This document shows positions 1 through 7,108 of a DNA stretch of 23,195 bases, piece after piece. Below the pieces are notes generated by a model. The model made no database searches, was not told the origin of the DNA, and worked only from the letters and a program-made list of their open reading frames with translations. Source of the stretch: an uncultured Collinsella sp. (GTDB lineage: Bacteria; Actinomycetota; Coriobacteriia; Coriobacteriales; Coriobacteriaceae). The DNA lies in NCBI GenBank assembly GCA_958445895.1, contig CAUCTV010000017.1, forward strand, positions 1 through 23,195, in the 5' to 3' direction. Both the position numbers and the translations under genes were made by a program. How positions within the stretch are numbered: the first letter of the stretch is position 1; every line of letters starts with the position of its first letter.

Positions 1-2
1 CA

Positions 3-197
3 AATTATCCTGAATGTAAGTTTACTTTAGCTGAACATTTTAGAAAGAAAAAACTAACCAAAACGAATGTAAAAGAATTACTGGAGGGAAAAGAAACCCT
101 GGTAAAAGGAATCAAAAACAAAGAGAAAAAGCCCTACAATGCCGTTGTAAAAATTGGGGAAAAGGGATATATTGATTTTATCTCTTTTTCAAAATAA
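3..197 (+). pseudogene. topB: DNA topoisomerase III, C-terminal fragment (element-type TopB), cut by the window edge
   Basis: An open frame enters from the left edge and runs 64 codons to a TAA at 195-197. The peptide (LTKTNVKELLEGKETLVKG, followed by a KPYNAVVKIGEKGYIDF stretch) matches the final small domain of Firmicutes-type topoisomerase III, in which Leu-Thr-Lys, Glu-Leu-Leu, Val-Lys-Gly and a closing beta-hairpin recur. These enzymes relax and decatenate DNA, and copies are common on integrative conjugative elements and plasmids. The base composition is strongly AT-rich and uses AAA, AAT and GAA codons, unlike every other gene here, so it is probably acquired DNA. The rest of the gene lies outside the window, so I cannot tell an intact gene cut by the edge from a truly truncated one. 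The family call rests on recall of the C-terminal pattern only. Confidence 0.68.
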
Positions 198-246
198 ACA
201 TTTTTTCAAAGGATTGCTTAGTCCTAAATAACATGCACTTTCGCTG
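198..246. other. Composition boundary between foreign AT-rich DNA and host DNA
   Basis: The T-rich tract after the topB stop gives way to host-like GC-rich sequence between about 200 and 245. A small imperfect hairpin (AGGA, 8-base loop, TCCT; near 209-224) lies inside. No integrase gene or clear attachment-site repeat is visible, because the other element end is outside the window. Confidence 0.5.
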
Positions 247-276
247 GAGGGTCGCTGTTTGGCGGCCCTCTTTTTT
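247..276 (+). terminator. Rho-independent terminator hairpin upstream of alaS
   Basis: GAGGGTCGC (247-255) pairs with GCGGCCCTC (262-270) over 9 bp with one G-U pair and a 6-base loop, and six T follow directly (271-276). It could end the transcript that enters from the left or act as an attenuator in front of alaS. The alaS promoter candidate starts inside its T-run, which favours the first reading. Confidence 0.75.
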
Positions 277-302
277 GCACAGGCGCAGTGGGATGGTAAT
301 AT
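275..302 (+). promoter_or_regulatory. Candidate sigma-70 promoter for alaS
   Basis: TTGCAC (275-280) and TAATAT (297-302) are 16 bases apart. Transcription would start near 309, about 40 bases before the alaS ATG at 349. The -35 box shares its first bases with the T-run of the preceding terminator. Confidence 0.55.
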
Positions 303-348
303 CGTTACGTTTGAACTGTTTCGATGTGAAACCGAGGAGATTCCCTCT

Positions 349-3006
349 ATGAGTGCTGACTACCCGTCAATGACTACGGCCGAGATTCGCTCTAAGTTCC
401 TCAACTTCTTTGAGGAGCGCGGTCTTAAGCTCTATCCTTCTTCGTCCCTCGTTCCCGACGATCCTTCGCTGCTGCTCGCCAACGCCGGCATGAACCAGTT
501 TAAGGAGTACTACCAGGGTAAGAAGACCATGAAGGAGATCGGCGCGATCTCCTGTCAGAAGTGCGTTCGCACCAACGACATCGACTGCATCGGCGAGGAC
601 GGCCGTCATCTGTCCTTCTTTGAGATGCTCGGCGACTTCTCCTTTGGCGGCGTCTCCAAGCAGCAGGCCTGCACTTGGGCCTTTGAGCTCATCACCAAGG
701 AGTTCAAGCTGCCGCTCGACCGCCTGTACTTCACCGTCTTTACCGAGGACGACGAGACCCACGACGTGTGGCGCTCCCTTGGCGTTGCCGAGGATCACAT
801 CTCGCGTCTGGGCGAGGACGACAACTTCTGGGCCGCTGGCCCCACCGGTCCCTGCGGTCCGTGCTCCGAGATCTACTTTGACATGGGCGAGGAGGTCGGT
901 TGCGGCAGCCCCGACTGCAAGCCCGGCTGCGACTGCGATCGCTTCCTTGAGTTCTGGAACCTCGTGTTTACCCAGTACGACCGCCAGGAGGACGGCTCCA
1001 TGCCGGAGCTGCCGCACCGCAACCTCGATACAGGCATGGGCCTGGAGCGCATGGCCGCTATCATGCAGCGCAAGACCGCTAACTACGACGGCGATCTGAT
1101 GCAGCACCTCATCAAGCTCGGTGAGGAGATCAGCGGCAAGACCTATGACGCCGACGATTACTCCGGCGCCAGCCGCTCCCTGCGCATCATCGCCGACCAC
1201 TCCCGTGCCGTCGACTTTATGATCTCGGACGGCATTCTCCCCGGTAACGAGGGTCGCGAGTACGTCCTTCGCCGCCTGCTCCGCCGTGCCGTGTTCCACG
1301 GTCGCCTGCTGGGCATCGAGGGCGCCTTCCTGACCAAGTTCATTGATGAGGTCAACGCCCAGATGGGCGAGGCCTATCCCGAGCTGCTCAAGAACGTCGC
1401 GCTCGTCAAGGGTATCGTCGCTTCCGAGGAGGAGCGTTTCTCCACGACGCTCGACAACGGTCGCGTCTACCTGGACGAGGCCCTGGCCGCGCTTGCCGAG
1501 GGTGCTGTCCTTCCGGGCGACGTTGCCTTTAAGCTGCACGACACCTTTGGTTTCCCCATCGACCTGACCGTCGAGATCGCCGGCACCGCTGGCCACGACG
1601 TCGACATGGACGGCTTCACCGCCTGCATGGAGGACCAGAAGGCCCGCGCCCGCGCCAATGCCAAGGGCGACGCCTGGGGCAGCTTCAACGACGTGTGGGT
1701 CGAACTTTCCGACAAGGTCGCCGCGACTGAGTTCGACGGCTATGACAACGATGCGATCGTAGGCGCCAAGGTTGTTGCCATCGTGCGCAACGGCGAGTCC
1801 GTCGAGTCCGCCGCTGCGGGCGAGGATGTCGAGGTTGTTCTCGACCGCACCCCGTTCTACGCCGAGATGGGCGGCCAGCAGGGTGACGCCGGCGAGCTTT
1901 CCGCCGAGGGCGTTGCGCTGACCGTTTCCGATACCAAGAACCACAACGGCCTGTATGCTCACGTCGCCCACGTTGCCGAGGGCACATTGACCGTCGGTGC
2001 TACCGTGACCGCCGCGCTCGACGCCGAGCGCCGTGGTTTCCTGCGCCGCAACCACACCGCCACCCACCTGCTCGACGCTGCGCTTAAGCAGGTCCTGGGC
2101 GAGCATGTCTCCCAGGCTGGCTCGCTGGTGACGCCCGAGCACCTGCGCTTTGACTTCACGCACTTCGAGGCCCTGTCCTCCGAGCAGCTCAAGGCTGTCG
2201 AGGACCTGGTTAACCAGCAGATCTTCGCCTCCAAGCCGGTCGTGACCCGCGTCATGGGCATCGACGAGGCCAAGGCCGCCGGTGCTGTCGCCCTGTTTGG
2301 CGAGAAGTATGGCGACGTCGTCCGCGTTGTCTCCGTGGGCGCCGAGGACCAGCCGTTCTCCCGTGAGCTCTGCGGTGGCACCCATGCCGCCAACACCGCC
2401 GAGATCGGCCTGTTCAAGATCATTTCCGAGTCCTCTACGGGCTCCAACGTCCGCCGTATTGAGGCCGTGACCTCTAAGGGTGCTCTCGACTACATGGCCG
2501 ACCGTCTGGCGCTCGTCGACGCCGCCGCTGCTGCGCTCAAGTGCCGCGTGGATGAGGTTCCCGCCCGCGTGGAGAACCTGCAGGCCGAGCTGCGCGAGAC
2601 TTCCAACAAGCTCAAGAAGGCACTGACCGGTGGCTCCTCCGACGCTATCTCCAGCGCCATCGAGGGCGCCGTCGAGCTCGACGGCTACAAGCTCGTCGTC
2701 GCTGAGCTCCAGGGCCTTGAGGCTGCCGACCTGCGCAACGTCTGGGATACCGTGCACCAGAAGGTCGCCGGTCCTGTCGCCTGCGTCGTCGCCAGCGTGA
2801 CCGAGAAGGGCACCCCGGCCCTGCTCGCCGCCGGCTCCGATGACGCCGTCAAGGCCGGTTTCCACGCCGGTAACGTGATCAAGCAGATCGCGGGCCTGGT
2901 CGACGGTCGCGGTGGCGGCCGTCCCAACATGGCCCAGGCCGGTGGCAAGAATGCCGCCGGCATCGCCGATGCCCTCGCGGCCGCTAAGACCGCGCTCGGC
3001 GCCTAA
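349..3006 (+). CDS. alaS: Alanine--tRNA ligase (AlaRS)
   Basis: Cytoplasmic class II synthetase that attaches alanine to tRNA-Ala and clears mischarged Ser and Gly. It is 885 residues long, close to the family's ~875. The N-terminal catalytic core is clear (MTTAEIRSKFLNFFEERG, later GDFSFGG). The editing domain carries the zinc ligands H569xxxH573 and C675xxxH679 (CGGTHA). The C-terminal DHHA1 domain ends with DGRGGGRPNMAQAGGK. I chose ATG 349 because GAGGAG at 334-339 sits nine bases upstream. A longer TTG start at 259 would lie inside the terminator hairpin. It is the first gene of a compact plus-strand run, and ruvX begins 17 bases after its stop. Base composition is typical of the host. 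Confidence 0.97.
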   Translation: MSADYPSMTTAEIRSKFLNFFEERGLKLYPSSSLVPDDPSLLLANAGMNQFKEYYQGKKTMKEIGAISCQKCVRTNDIDCIGEDGRHLSFFEMLGDFSFGGVSKQQACTWAFELITKEFKLPLDRLYFTVFTEDDETHDVWRSLGVAEDHISRLGEDDNFWAAGPTGPCGPCSEIYFDMGEEVGCGSPDCKPGCDCDRFLEFWNLVFTQYDRQEDGSMPELPHRNLDTGMGLERMAAIMQRKTANYDGDLMQHLIKLGEEISGKTYDADDYSGASRSLRIIADHSRAVDFMISDGILPGNEGREYVLRRLLRRAVFHGRLLGIEGAFLTKFIDEVNAQMGEAYPELLKNVALVKGIVASEEERFSTTLDNGRVYLDEALAALAEGAVLPGDVAFKLHDTFGFPIDLTVEIAGTAGHDVDMDGFTACMEDQKARARANAKGDAWGSFNDVWVELSDKVAATEFDGYDNDAIVGAKVVAIVRNGESVESAAAGEDVEVVLDRTPFYAEMGGQQGDAGELSAEGVALTVSDTKNHNGLYAHVAHVAEGTLTVGATVTAALDAERRGFLRRNHTATHLLDAALKQVLGEHVSQAGSLVTPEHLRFDFTHFEALSSEQLKAVEDLVNQQIFASKPVVTRVMGIDEAKAAGAVALFGEKYGDVVRVVSVGAEDQPFSRELCGGTHAANTAEIGLFKIISESSTGSNVRRIEAVTSKGALDYMADRLALVDAAAAALKCRVDEVPARVENLQAELRETSNKLKKALTGGSSDAISSAIEGAVELDGYKLVVAELQGLEAADLRNVWDTVHQKVAGPVACVVASVTEKGTPALLAAGSDDAVKAGFHAGNVIKQIAGLVDGRGGGRPNMAQAGGKNAAGIADALAAAKTALGA

Positions 3007-3023
3007 GAATCTAGGTAGTCGCT

Positions 3024-3452
3024 GTGGTCGCGCTTGCGCTGGACATAGGGGAGACCAGGATCGGCATCGCCGTCTCGAGCCGTGATGGCAAGATGGCGAT
3101 GCCTGTCAAGGTGCTCCCGGCTGCAGAGGTCACCGGTATGGCCAAGACGTTCCGCTATCTGGTCGAGGACTATGAGCCCGATATCCTGGTAAGTGGGCGT
3201 CCCCTGACCATGGCCGGTGAGCCCGGTCCCCAGGCCGAGCGTGTTGCCGCTGTTGCGCAAAAGATTGCCGACGAGCTCGATCTTCCGTTGGAGTTTGAGG
3301 ACGAGCGCCTGTCCTCGCAAGAGGCCAAGCGTATCCTGCGCGAGCAGGGCCTCAACGAAAAGCAGATGAGGGGCAAGATTGACATGATTGCCGCCAGCCT
3401 GTTTTTGCAGACGTGGCTTGATCGTAAAAACGAGGAGGTCTCGCATGCCTAG
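3024..3452 (+). CDS. ruvX: RuvX/YqgF family Holliday-junction resolvase-like nuclease
   Basis: A 142-residue RNase H-fold protein. In this family a predicted nuclease acts in 16S rRNA 5' maturation and/or resolves Holliday junctions. Seen motifs: N-terminal LALDIGETRIGIAVS with the first catalytic Asp, then LVSGRPLTMAGEPGPQA (the usual G-x-P-L-x-M-x-G loop), FEDERLSSQEA with the acidic pair, and C-terminal KIDMIAASLFLQTWL with the last Asp. The start is GTG 3024, with a weak AGGTAG site about 5 bases upstream. The order alaS-ruvX-mltG is a common one in Gram-positive bacteria. Its last codons overlap the start of mltG by 8 bases, which suggests translational coupling. Confidence 0.93.
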   Translation: MVALALDIGETRIGIAVSSRDGKMAMPVKVLPAAEVTGMAKTFRYLVEDYEPDILVSGRPLTMAGEPGPQAERVAAVAQKIADELDLPLEFEDERLSSQEAKRILREQGLNEKQMRGKIDMIAASLFLQTWLDRKNEEVSHA

Positions 3453-4830
3453 CGCTTCCGATCCGCGCCAGCCGATTCGTACACGTCAGCCTGTGCCGCG
3501 CCCTGCCCAGCCTGGCCAGCGTCCGGCACAGCCGACGCAGCGCGCAGCTCAGCCTGCCGCGCGCCCGGTGCAGTCCTCCTCTCGTTTGGCTCAACCTGCT
3601 CAGCGGACGGTTCGACAGCCCACTGCTCGTACGGCCCAGCCTGCAGGCGGTACCCGCTTTAAGCAGCAGGCACCTACCCAGCGAGCACAGGCCCCCCAAT
3701 CGCATTCGCATCACGCTCGCGGTTCGCACGGCGTTGCTCCGGCCACGCGATCGAGCTACAACACGCATGCTCGTCGCGGTGCCCAAAAGAAAAGCTCCCC
3801 GGTGCCTATGATTATCGGCGTCGTCGTCGCCGTGCTAGCGCTTGTCGCGATCGTTTTCTTTGTCGTGCCGGCCGTCAAGGGCTTCTTTGTCGGTGAGGAT
3901 TCGAATGTCACGGCTGGTCAGCAGGTTAAGGTGACCATTCCTGACGGTGCTTCGGGCGATACGATCGCCTCGATTCTCTCTGAGAACCATATCGTCGAAA
4001 ATCCCAAGGATTACTATGCGGCGGTGAAAAAGCTCAACGCCGATATGTCGCTCAAGCCTGGTACTTATTCGTTCACCACGCTCATGGACGCGACTAAGGT
4101 GGTTCAGCAACTCATGGAAGGCCCCAACGCTGGCTCCAATGCGCTGACGATTCCCGAGGGCTTGACGGTCGATCAAGTCGCCGACCGTGTGGCCCAGGCC
4201 TACAATAGCATCTCTAAGGAAGACTTCCTCAACCAGGCCAAGGCCTCCAACTACGTGGACGACTATAGCTTCCTTAGGGGCGCGGCCAATGATTCGCTCG
4301 AGGGCTTCTTGTTCCCCAAGACCTATTCGCTGGGCGATTCGCCGACGGCCGATGATGTGATTCGCGCCATGCTCGATCAGTTTAAGACCGAGTACAAGTC
4401 GCTTGACTTTGCCAGCTGCGAGGCGAAGATCATGGAACGCTACGGTGTGGAGATGTCCGACTACGACATCGTCAACTTGGCCTCTATTGTTGAGCGCGAG
4501 GGCCTCAACGCCGATCAACGTGCGCACGTGGCCTCGGTTTTTTACAACCGCCTTGCCGGCAAGCTCGACGGTCTGCGTTATCTCAACAGCGATGCGACCA
4601 TGATGTATGTCACCGGCGGCGAGGTTACCGCCGACGACCTGCAGAGCGATAGCCCGTATAACACCTATAAGCACGAGGGCCTGCCGCCCACGCCCATCTG
4701 CTCTCCGTCGCTCGAGGCGCTCAAGGCCACCCTTGAGCCGACCGACTCCGATGACCTGTATTTCTACATTACACAGGACGAGGAGTACTTCTCGCAAACC
4801 TACGAAGAGCATCAACAGTCTTGGAATTAG
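3445..4830 (+). CDS. mltG: Endolytic murein transglycosylase MltG (YceG family)
   Basis: Membrane-bound lytic transglycosylase that cleaves nascent peptidoglycan strands and so sets glycan length. It has 461 residues. Residues 1-120 form a cytoplasmic tail rich in Pro, Gln, Arg and Ala with repeated AQP/RPAQP units. One membrane helix follows (about 121-148), then an extracellular LysM-like region (about 155-250, with IPEGLTVDQVADRVA) and the YceG catalytic core. EGFLFPKTY (286-294) and SIVEREG are family hallmarks; the catalytic Glu should be E350. ATG 3445 was chosen for its GAGGAGG site (3432-3438) and its overlap with the ruvX stop. An earlier in-frame start at 3388 would lie deep inside ruvX. 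The next gene begins one base after its stop. Confidence 0.93.
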   Translation: MPSASDPRQPIRTRQPVPRPAQPGQRPAQPTQRAAQPAARPVQSSSRLAQPAQRTVRQPTARTAQPAGGTRFKQQAPTQRAQAPQSHSHHARGSHGVAPATRSSYNTHARRGAQKKSSPVPMIIGVVVAVLALVAIVFFVVPAVKGFFVGEDSNVTAGQQVKVTIPDGASGDTIASILSENHIVENPKDYYAAVKKLNADMSLKPGTYSFTTLMDATKVVQQLMEGPNAGSNALTIPEGLTVDQVADRVAQAYNSISKEDFLNQAKASNYVDDYSFLRGAANDSLEGFLFPKTYSLGDSPTADDVIRAMLDQFKTEYKSLDFASCEAKIMERYGVEMSDYDIVNLASIVEREGLNADQRAHVASVFYNRLAGKLDGLRYLNSDATMMYVTGGEVTADDLQSDSPYNTYKHEGLPPTPICSPSLEALKATLEPTDSDDLYFYITQDEEYFSQTYEEHQQSWN

Positions 4831-4831
4831 C

Positions 4832-5329
4832 ATGAGGATTTTTAGCCCCAAACGATACGTTGCCTCGGTCGATCGCATCGACCTTGATACCCTGTGGGCC
4901 GACGGCAAACGCGCCATTCTGCTCGATCGCGATAACACCCTGGTGCCGCGCGACACCGAGCAGGTTCCCGCCGCGGTTTCCGCTTGGCTTGACGCCGCCC
5001 GCGCCAAAGGCTTTAAGCTGTGCATGGTGTCCAACAACTGGCATCGCGACCAGGTCATGAGCTCTGCGCGCGAGCTGGGACTCGAGGCCATTAGCCACGC
5101 CATGAAGCCGGCGCCGTTTGCTCTCAAGGCGGGTCTTAAGCGCCTCGGCGCCACGGCCGACGAGGCGGTACTGATCGGTGATCAGCTCTACACTGACGTG
5201 TGGAGTGGCAATTTAGCCGGCGTCGATACCATCCTGGTAAAGCCGCAGGCGACGCAGGACCTGTGGTATACGCAGATCTTCCGTATTTTTGAGCGCCGGG
5301 CCCTGCGCGACCTTCCCTGCGAGGAATAG
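4832..5329 (+). CDS. YqeG family HAD IIIA-type phosphatase
   Basis: A 165-residue haloacid dehalogenase-fold phosphatase of the YqeG family, whose physiological substrate is not established. Motif I is LLDRDNTLVPRD, with nucleophile D32 and acid/base D34. Motif II is CMVSNNW, motif III Lys lies in KPAPFALKAG, and motif IV is LIGDQLYTDVWSGN, which should bind Mg2+. There is no signal peptide, so it is cytoplasmic. ATG 4832 lies one base after the mltG stop and fits the family N-terminus; longer in-frame starts would run through mltG. A member of this family next to aroK and other housekeeping genes is a frequent Gram-positive arrangement. It ends nine bases before aroK begins. Confidence 0.88.
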   Translation: MRIFSPKRYVASVDRIDLDTLWADGKRAILLDRDNTLVPRDTEQVPAAVSAWLDAARAKGFKLCMVSNNWHRDQVMSSARELGLEAISHAMKPAPFALKAGLKRLGATADEAVLIGDQLYTDVWSGNLAGVDTILVKPQATQDLWYTQIFRIFERRALRDLPCEE

Positions 5330-5337
5330 GTTTCACC

Positions 5338-5871
5338 ATGTCTCAGCACATCAAACACGGCTGCGACCATATCTTCTTTATCGGCTTTTTGGGCGCGGGC
5401 AAGTCGACGCTCGCGCGCAACGTCGGCACCATGTTCAATCGGCGTTTTATCGATACCGACCGCCTGGTCGTGCGCCGTTGCGGCAAGTCGGTAACCGAGA
5501 TTTTTGAGACCGAGGGCGAGGATCGTTTTCGCGAGCTCGAGACCTCGGCGCTCCGTTCGCTCCAAAGCGAGCGCAGCCTGTTGGTTTCGTGCGGTGGCGG
5601 TATCGTCGAGACACCGGTGAATATTGAGCTGATGCACGATATGGGTACGTGCGTGTACCTCGAGGGCGACTTCGAGGATTCGATTCGCCAGATTCGTCGG
5701 TCCGACACGCGCCCCGATTTCCGCTCGCCCGAGCATGCCGCGCGCCTGTTTGAGCATCGCCGTCCGCTGTATCGCCAGGCCGCAGATATTACCCTTGATA
5801 TTCGCAACAAGTCCTTCGAGGACGTTTCCTACCTTTGTGCCGAGATGCTTTTGGAGCGTGGACTGCTATGA
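5338..5871 (+). CDS. aroK: Shikimate kinase
   Basis: Phosphorylates the 3-hydroxyl of shikimate with ATP, the fifth step of the chorismate pathway, in the cytoplasm. At 177 residues it has normal family length. It has the P-loop GFLGAGKST (16-24), the shikimate-binding D39-T-D41 and the GGG at 86-88. A lid-region arginine lies at about R125, and the adenine-side RRPLY is at 141-145, so it looks fully catalytic. ATG 5338 follows a GAGGAA stretch at the end of the upstream gene. Its TGA overlaps the next ATG (ATGA, 5868-5871), so the two genes are probably translated together. The neighbour is an AroB homologue, although that one looks impaired. Confidence 0.93.
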   Translation: MSQHIKHGCDHIFFIGFLGAGKSTLARNVGTMFNRRFIDTDRLVVRRCGKSVTEIFETEGEDRFRELETSALRSLQSERSLLVSCGGGIVETPVNIELMHDMGTCVYLEGDFEDSIRQIRRSDTRPDFRSPEHAARLFEHRRPLYRQAADITLDIRNKSFEDVSYLCAEMLLERGLL

Positions 5872-6977
5872 TTCGCCGTCAACTGATCAATTTCCAAAAT
5901 CGCAGTGTCGATGTTCGCGTCGGCTTTAACGCTTTTAGTGAGCTGTCGCGTATGTTTGCCTCGGCCGTGGGCAAGCCCAAGCGTGCGATGGTTGTCTGGA
6001 ACAGCGCTGTTTCCGACCGCTTTGGCGAGATCGTTGAGCACGCTCTGGTCGATGCCGGCTTTGCCGTGTCGCCGCTCGTCCTCGAGGTTTCGCCTGCCGG
6101 TGCTACGCTGGCCGATGCCGATGCTATCTTTGGCGCCCTGTCTGCCAACGGCGTTACCTGCGACGATCTGGTTGTCGCCGTTGGCGATGCCGCAACCTGC
6201 TCGGTTGTTAGCTGGTGCGCCAACCAGTGGTGCGGCCGAACTGAGTGCGCGCTGTTGCCGACGACCTTCGACGCCATGCTCACGGTCGCGACGACCATGA
6301 AGCCGCTCGTCGCCTCGTCGGCCAATGCGCTTCCCGCTATCGCGTTCCGTCCCGAACCGGGCTTGGTCGTGTGTGACCTCGACCTTGTTCGCGAAGCGGA
6401 CCCCGAGGACCTCAAGCTCGGCTATGCGGTACTTGTTGGCACCATGCTTTCGAGCAGCAAGTCGCGCTGGAATCAGTTTATTGAGACTGTTCCCGAGATT
6501 CTTGCTGGTGAGGAGGTCGCGCTCGTCAATGCCGTCCAATGGTCTCAGACTGCCCGCAAGGACGTGCTGACGGCCACGAACCCGAGCGCTCGCCATGCGC
6601 TCGATTTTGGCAAGATGGGGGAACGCACCCTGCGCGCCTGCTTGGGCGATGCCGCTTCGCAGGTCCCTGCCTACCAGCTGTTGTCCGAGGGCATGCGCTT
6701 TGAGGCGCGCCTTGCACATGATGCCTGCGACTTCGATATCGATTACGTCTTTGAGGTCGATGACTGCCTGGAGGACTTTGGTATCGAGGAGCTTGCCTTC
6801 GATCTGGAGCCCGCCGCATATATCGAGGAGTTCCGCAGGCAGCAGTTTGTCCGCTCGAACCGCAGTATGTTGCCGCTGCCCGCGTCACTCGGCGCCATTC
6901 GTCTCACGAGCGTTGAGGACGAGGTTCTTGAGCGCCATGCTCACGCCTACTTGGCTTCTCGCAAAGAACTGCTCTAA
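5868..6977 (+). CDS. Diverged 3-dehydroquinate synthase homologue (AroB-like), probably without the normal metal site
   Basis: A 369-residue protein in the place where aroB normally follows aroK. The AroB fold can be followed: LVVAVGDAAT (101-110) for the NAD-binding glycine loop, LLPTTF (129-134), E180-D-L-K183 for the first metal ligand and nearby Lys, LDFGKMGERT (245-254), and LSEGM (272-276). Canonical AroB has GGGxxGD, GHTFGHA and HGEAV at three of these places. Here two glycines of the first loop are changed, and both histidine ligand positions are non-His (K249; L272). The second His of GHTFGHA is also lost. The frame is intact over full length, so this is not a simple pseudogene. It may be a pseudoenzyme, a regulator of AroK or an enzyme with a new reaction. 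The alignment was made by eye. Confidence 0.72.
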   Translation: MIRRQLINFQNRSVDVRVGFNAFSELSRMFASAVGKPKRAMVVWNSAVSDRFGEIVEHALVDAGFAVSPLVLEVSPAGATLADADAIFGALSANGVTCDDLVVAVGDAATCSVVSWCANQWCGRTECALLPTTFDAMLTVATTMKPLVASSANALPAIAFRPEPGLVVCDLDLVREADPEDLKLGYAVLVGTMLSSSKSRWNQFIETVPEILAGEEVALVNAVQWSQTARKDVLTATNPSARHALDFGKMGERTLRACLGDAASQVPAYQLLSEGMRFEARLAHDACDFDIDYVFEVDDCLEDFGIEELAFDLEPAAYIEEFRRQQFVRSNRSMLPLPASLGAIRLTSVEDEVLERHAHAYLASRKELL

Positions 6978-6983
6978 GATTTA

Positions 6984-7009
6984 TTGACATCCATCGTCTT
7001 TCGTATCAT
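6984..7009 (+). promoter_or_regulatory. Possible promoter for the pepP leader
   Basis: A perfect TTGACA (6984-6989) is followed by TATCAT (7004-7009) after only 14 bases, which is shorter than optimal. Both boxes are good individually. If used, the transcript would begin just at the left arm of the long hairpin at 7016-7076. Confidence 0.4.
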
Positions 7010-7015
7010 GTTGAG

Positions 7016-7076
7016 GGGCGGGTTTCAATCGGTCGTGGATCACATGCTATTCCGTCGTTCGGTTGAGACCCGTCCC
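7016..7076 (+). promoter_or_regulatory. Long leader hairpin followed by a T-run, upstream of pepP
   Basis: Bases 7016-7032 pair with 7059-7076 over 17 bp, with one bulged T (7073) and a few G-U pairs, and enclose a 26-base loop. Five T (7081-7085) come four bases after the stem. It could terminate the aroB-like transcript or act as an attenuator or stability element for pepP, whose ATG is 32 bases further on. Confidence 0.5.
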
Positions 7077-7108
7077 GCACTTTTTGAGACAACAAGAAAG
7101 GAATCTGC

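Noticed and set aside
259..348. Longer alaS start at TTG 259 adding 30 residues
   Set aside because: It begins inside the terminator hairpin and upstream of the candidate promoter start; the added residues do not resemble AlaRS, while ATG 349 has a GAGGAG site.
198..348. T-box riboswitch in front of alaS
   Set aside because: The leader is too short and the conserved T-box sequence and specifier structure are not seen; only the terminator hairpin is present.
367..2865. 832-residue open frame antisense to alaS
   Set aside because: Shadow frame caused by high-GC codon bias; its sequence is low-complexity Gly/Ala/Leu/Val/Asp and alaS is certain.
5835..5867. Frameshifted aroK-aroB fusion
   Set aside because: The two genes overlap by ATGA with separate starts and stops and each is full length; no frameshift is needed.
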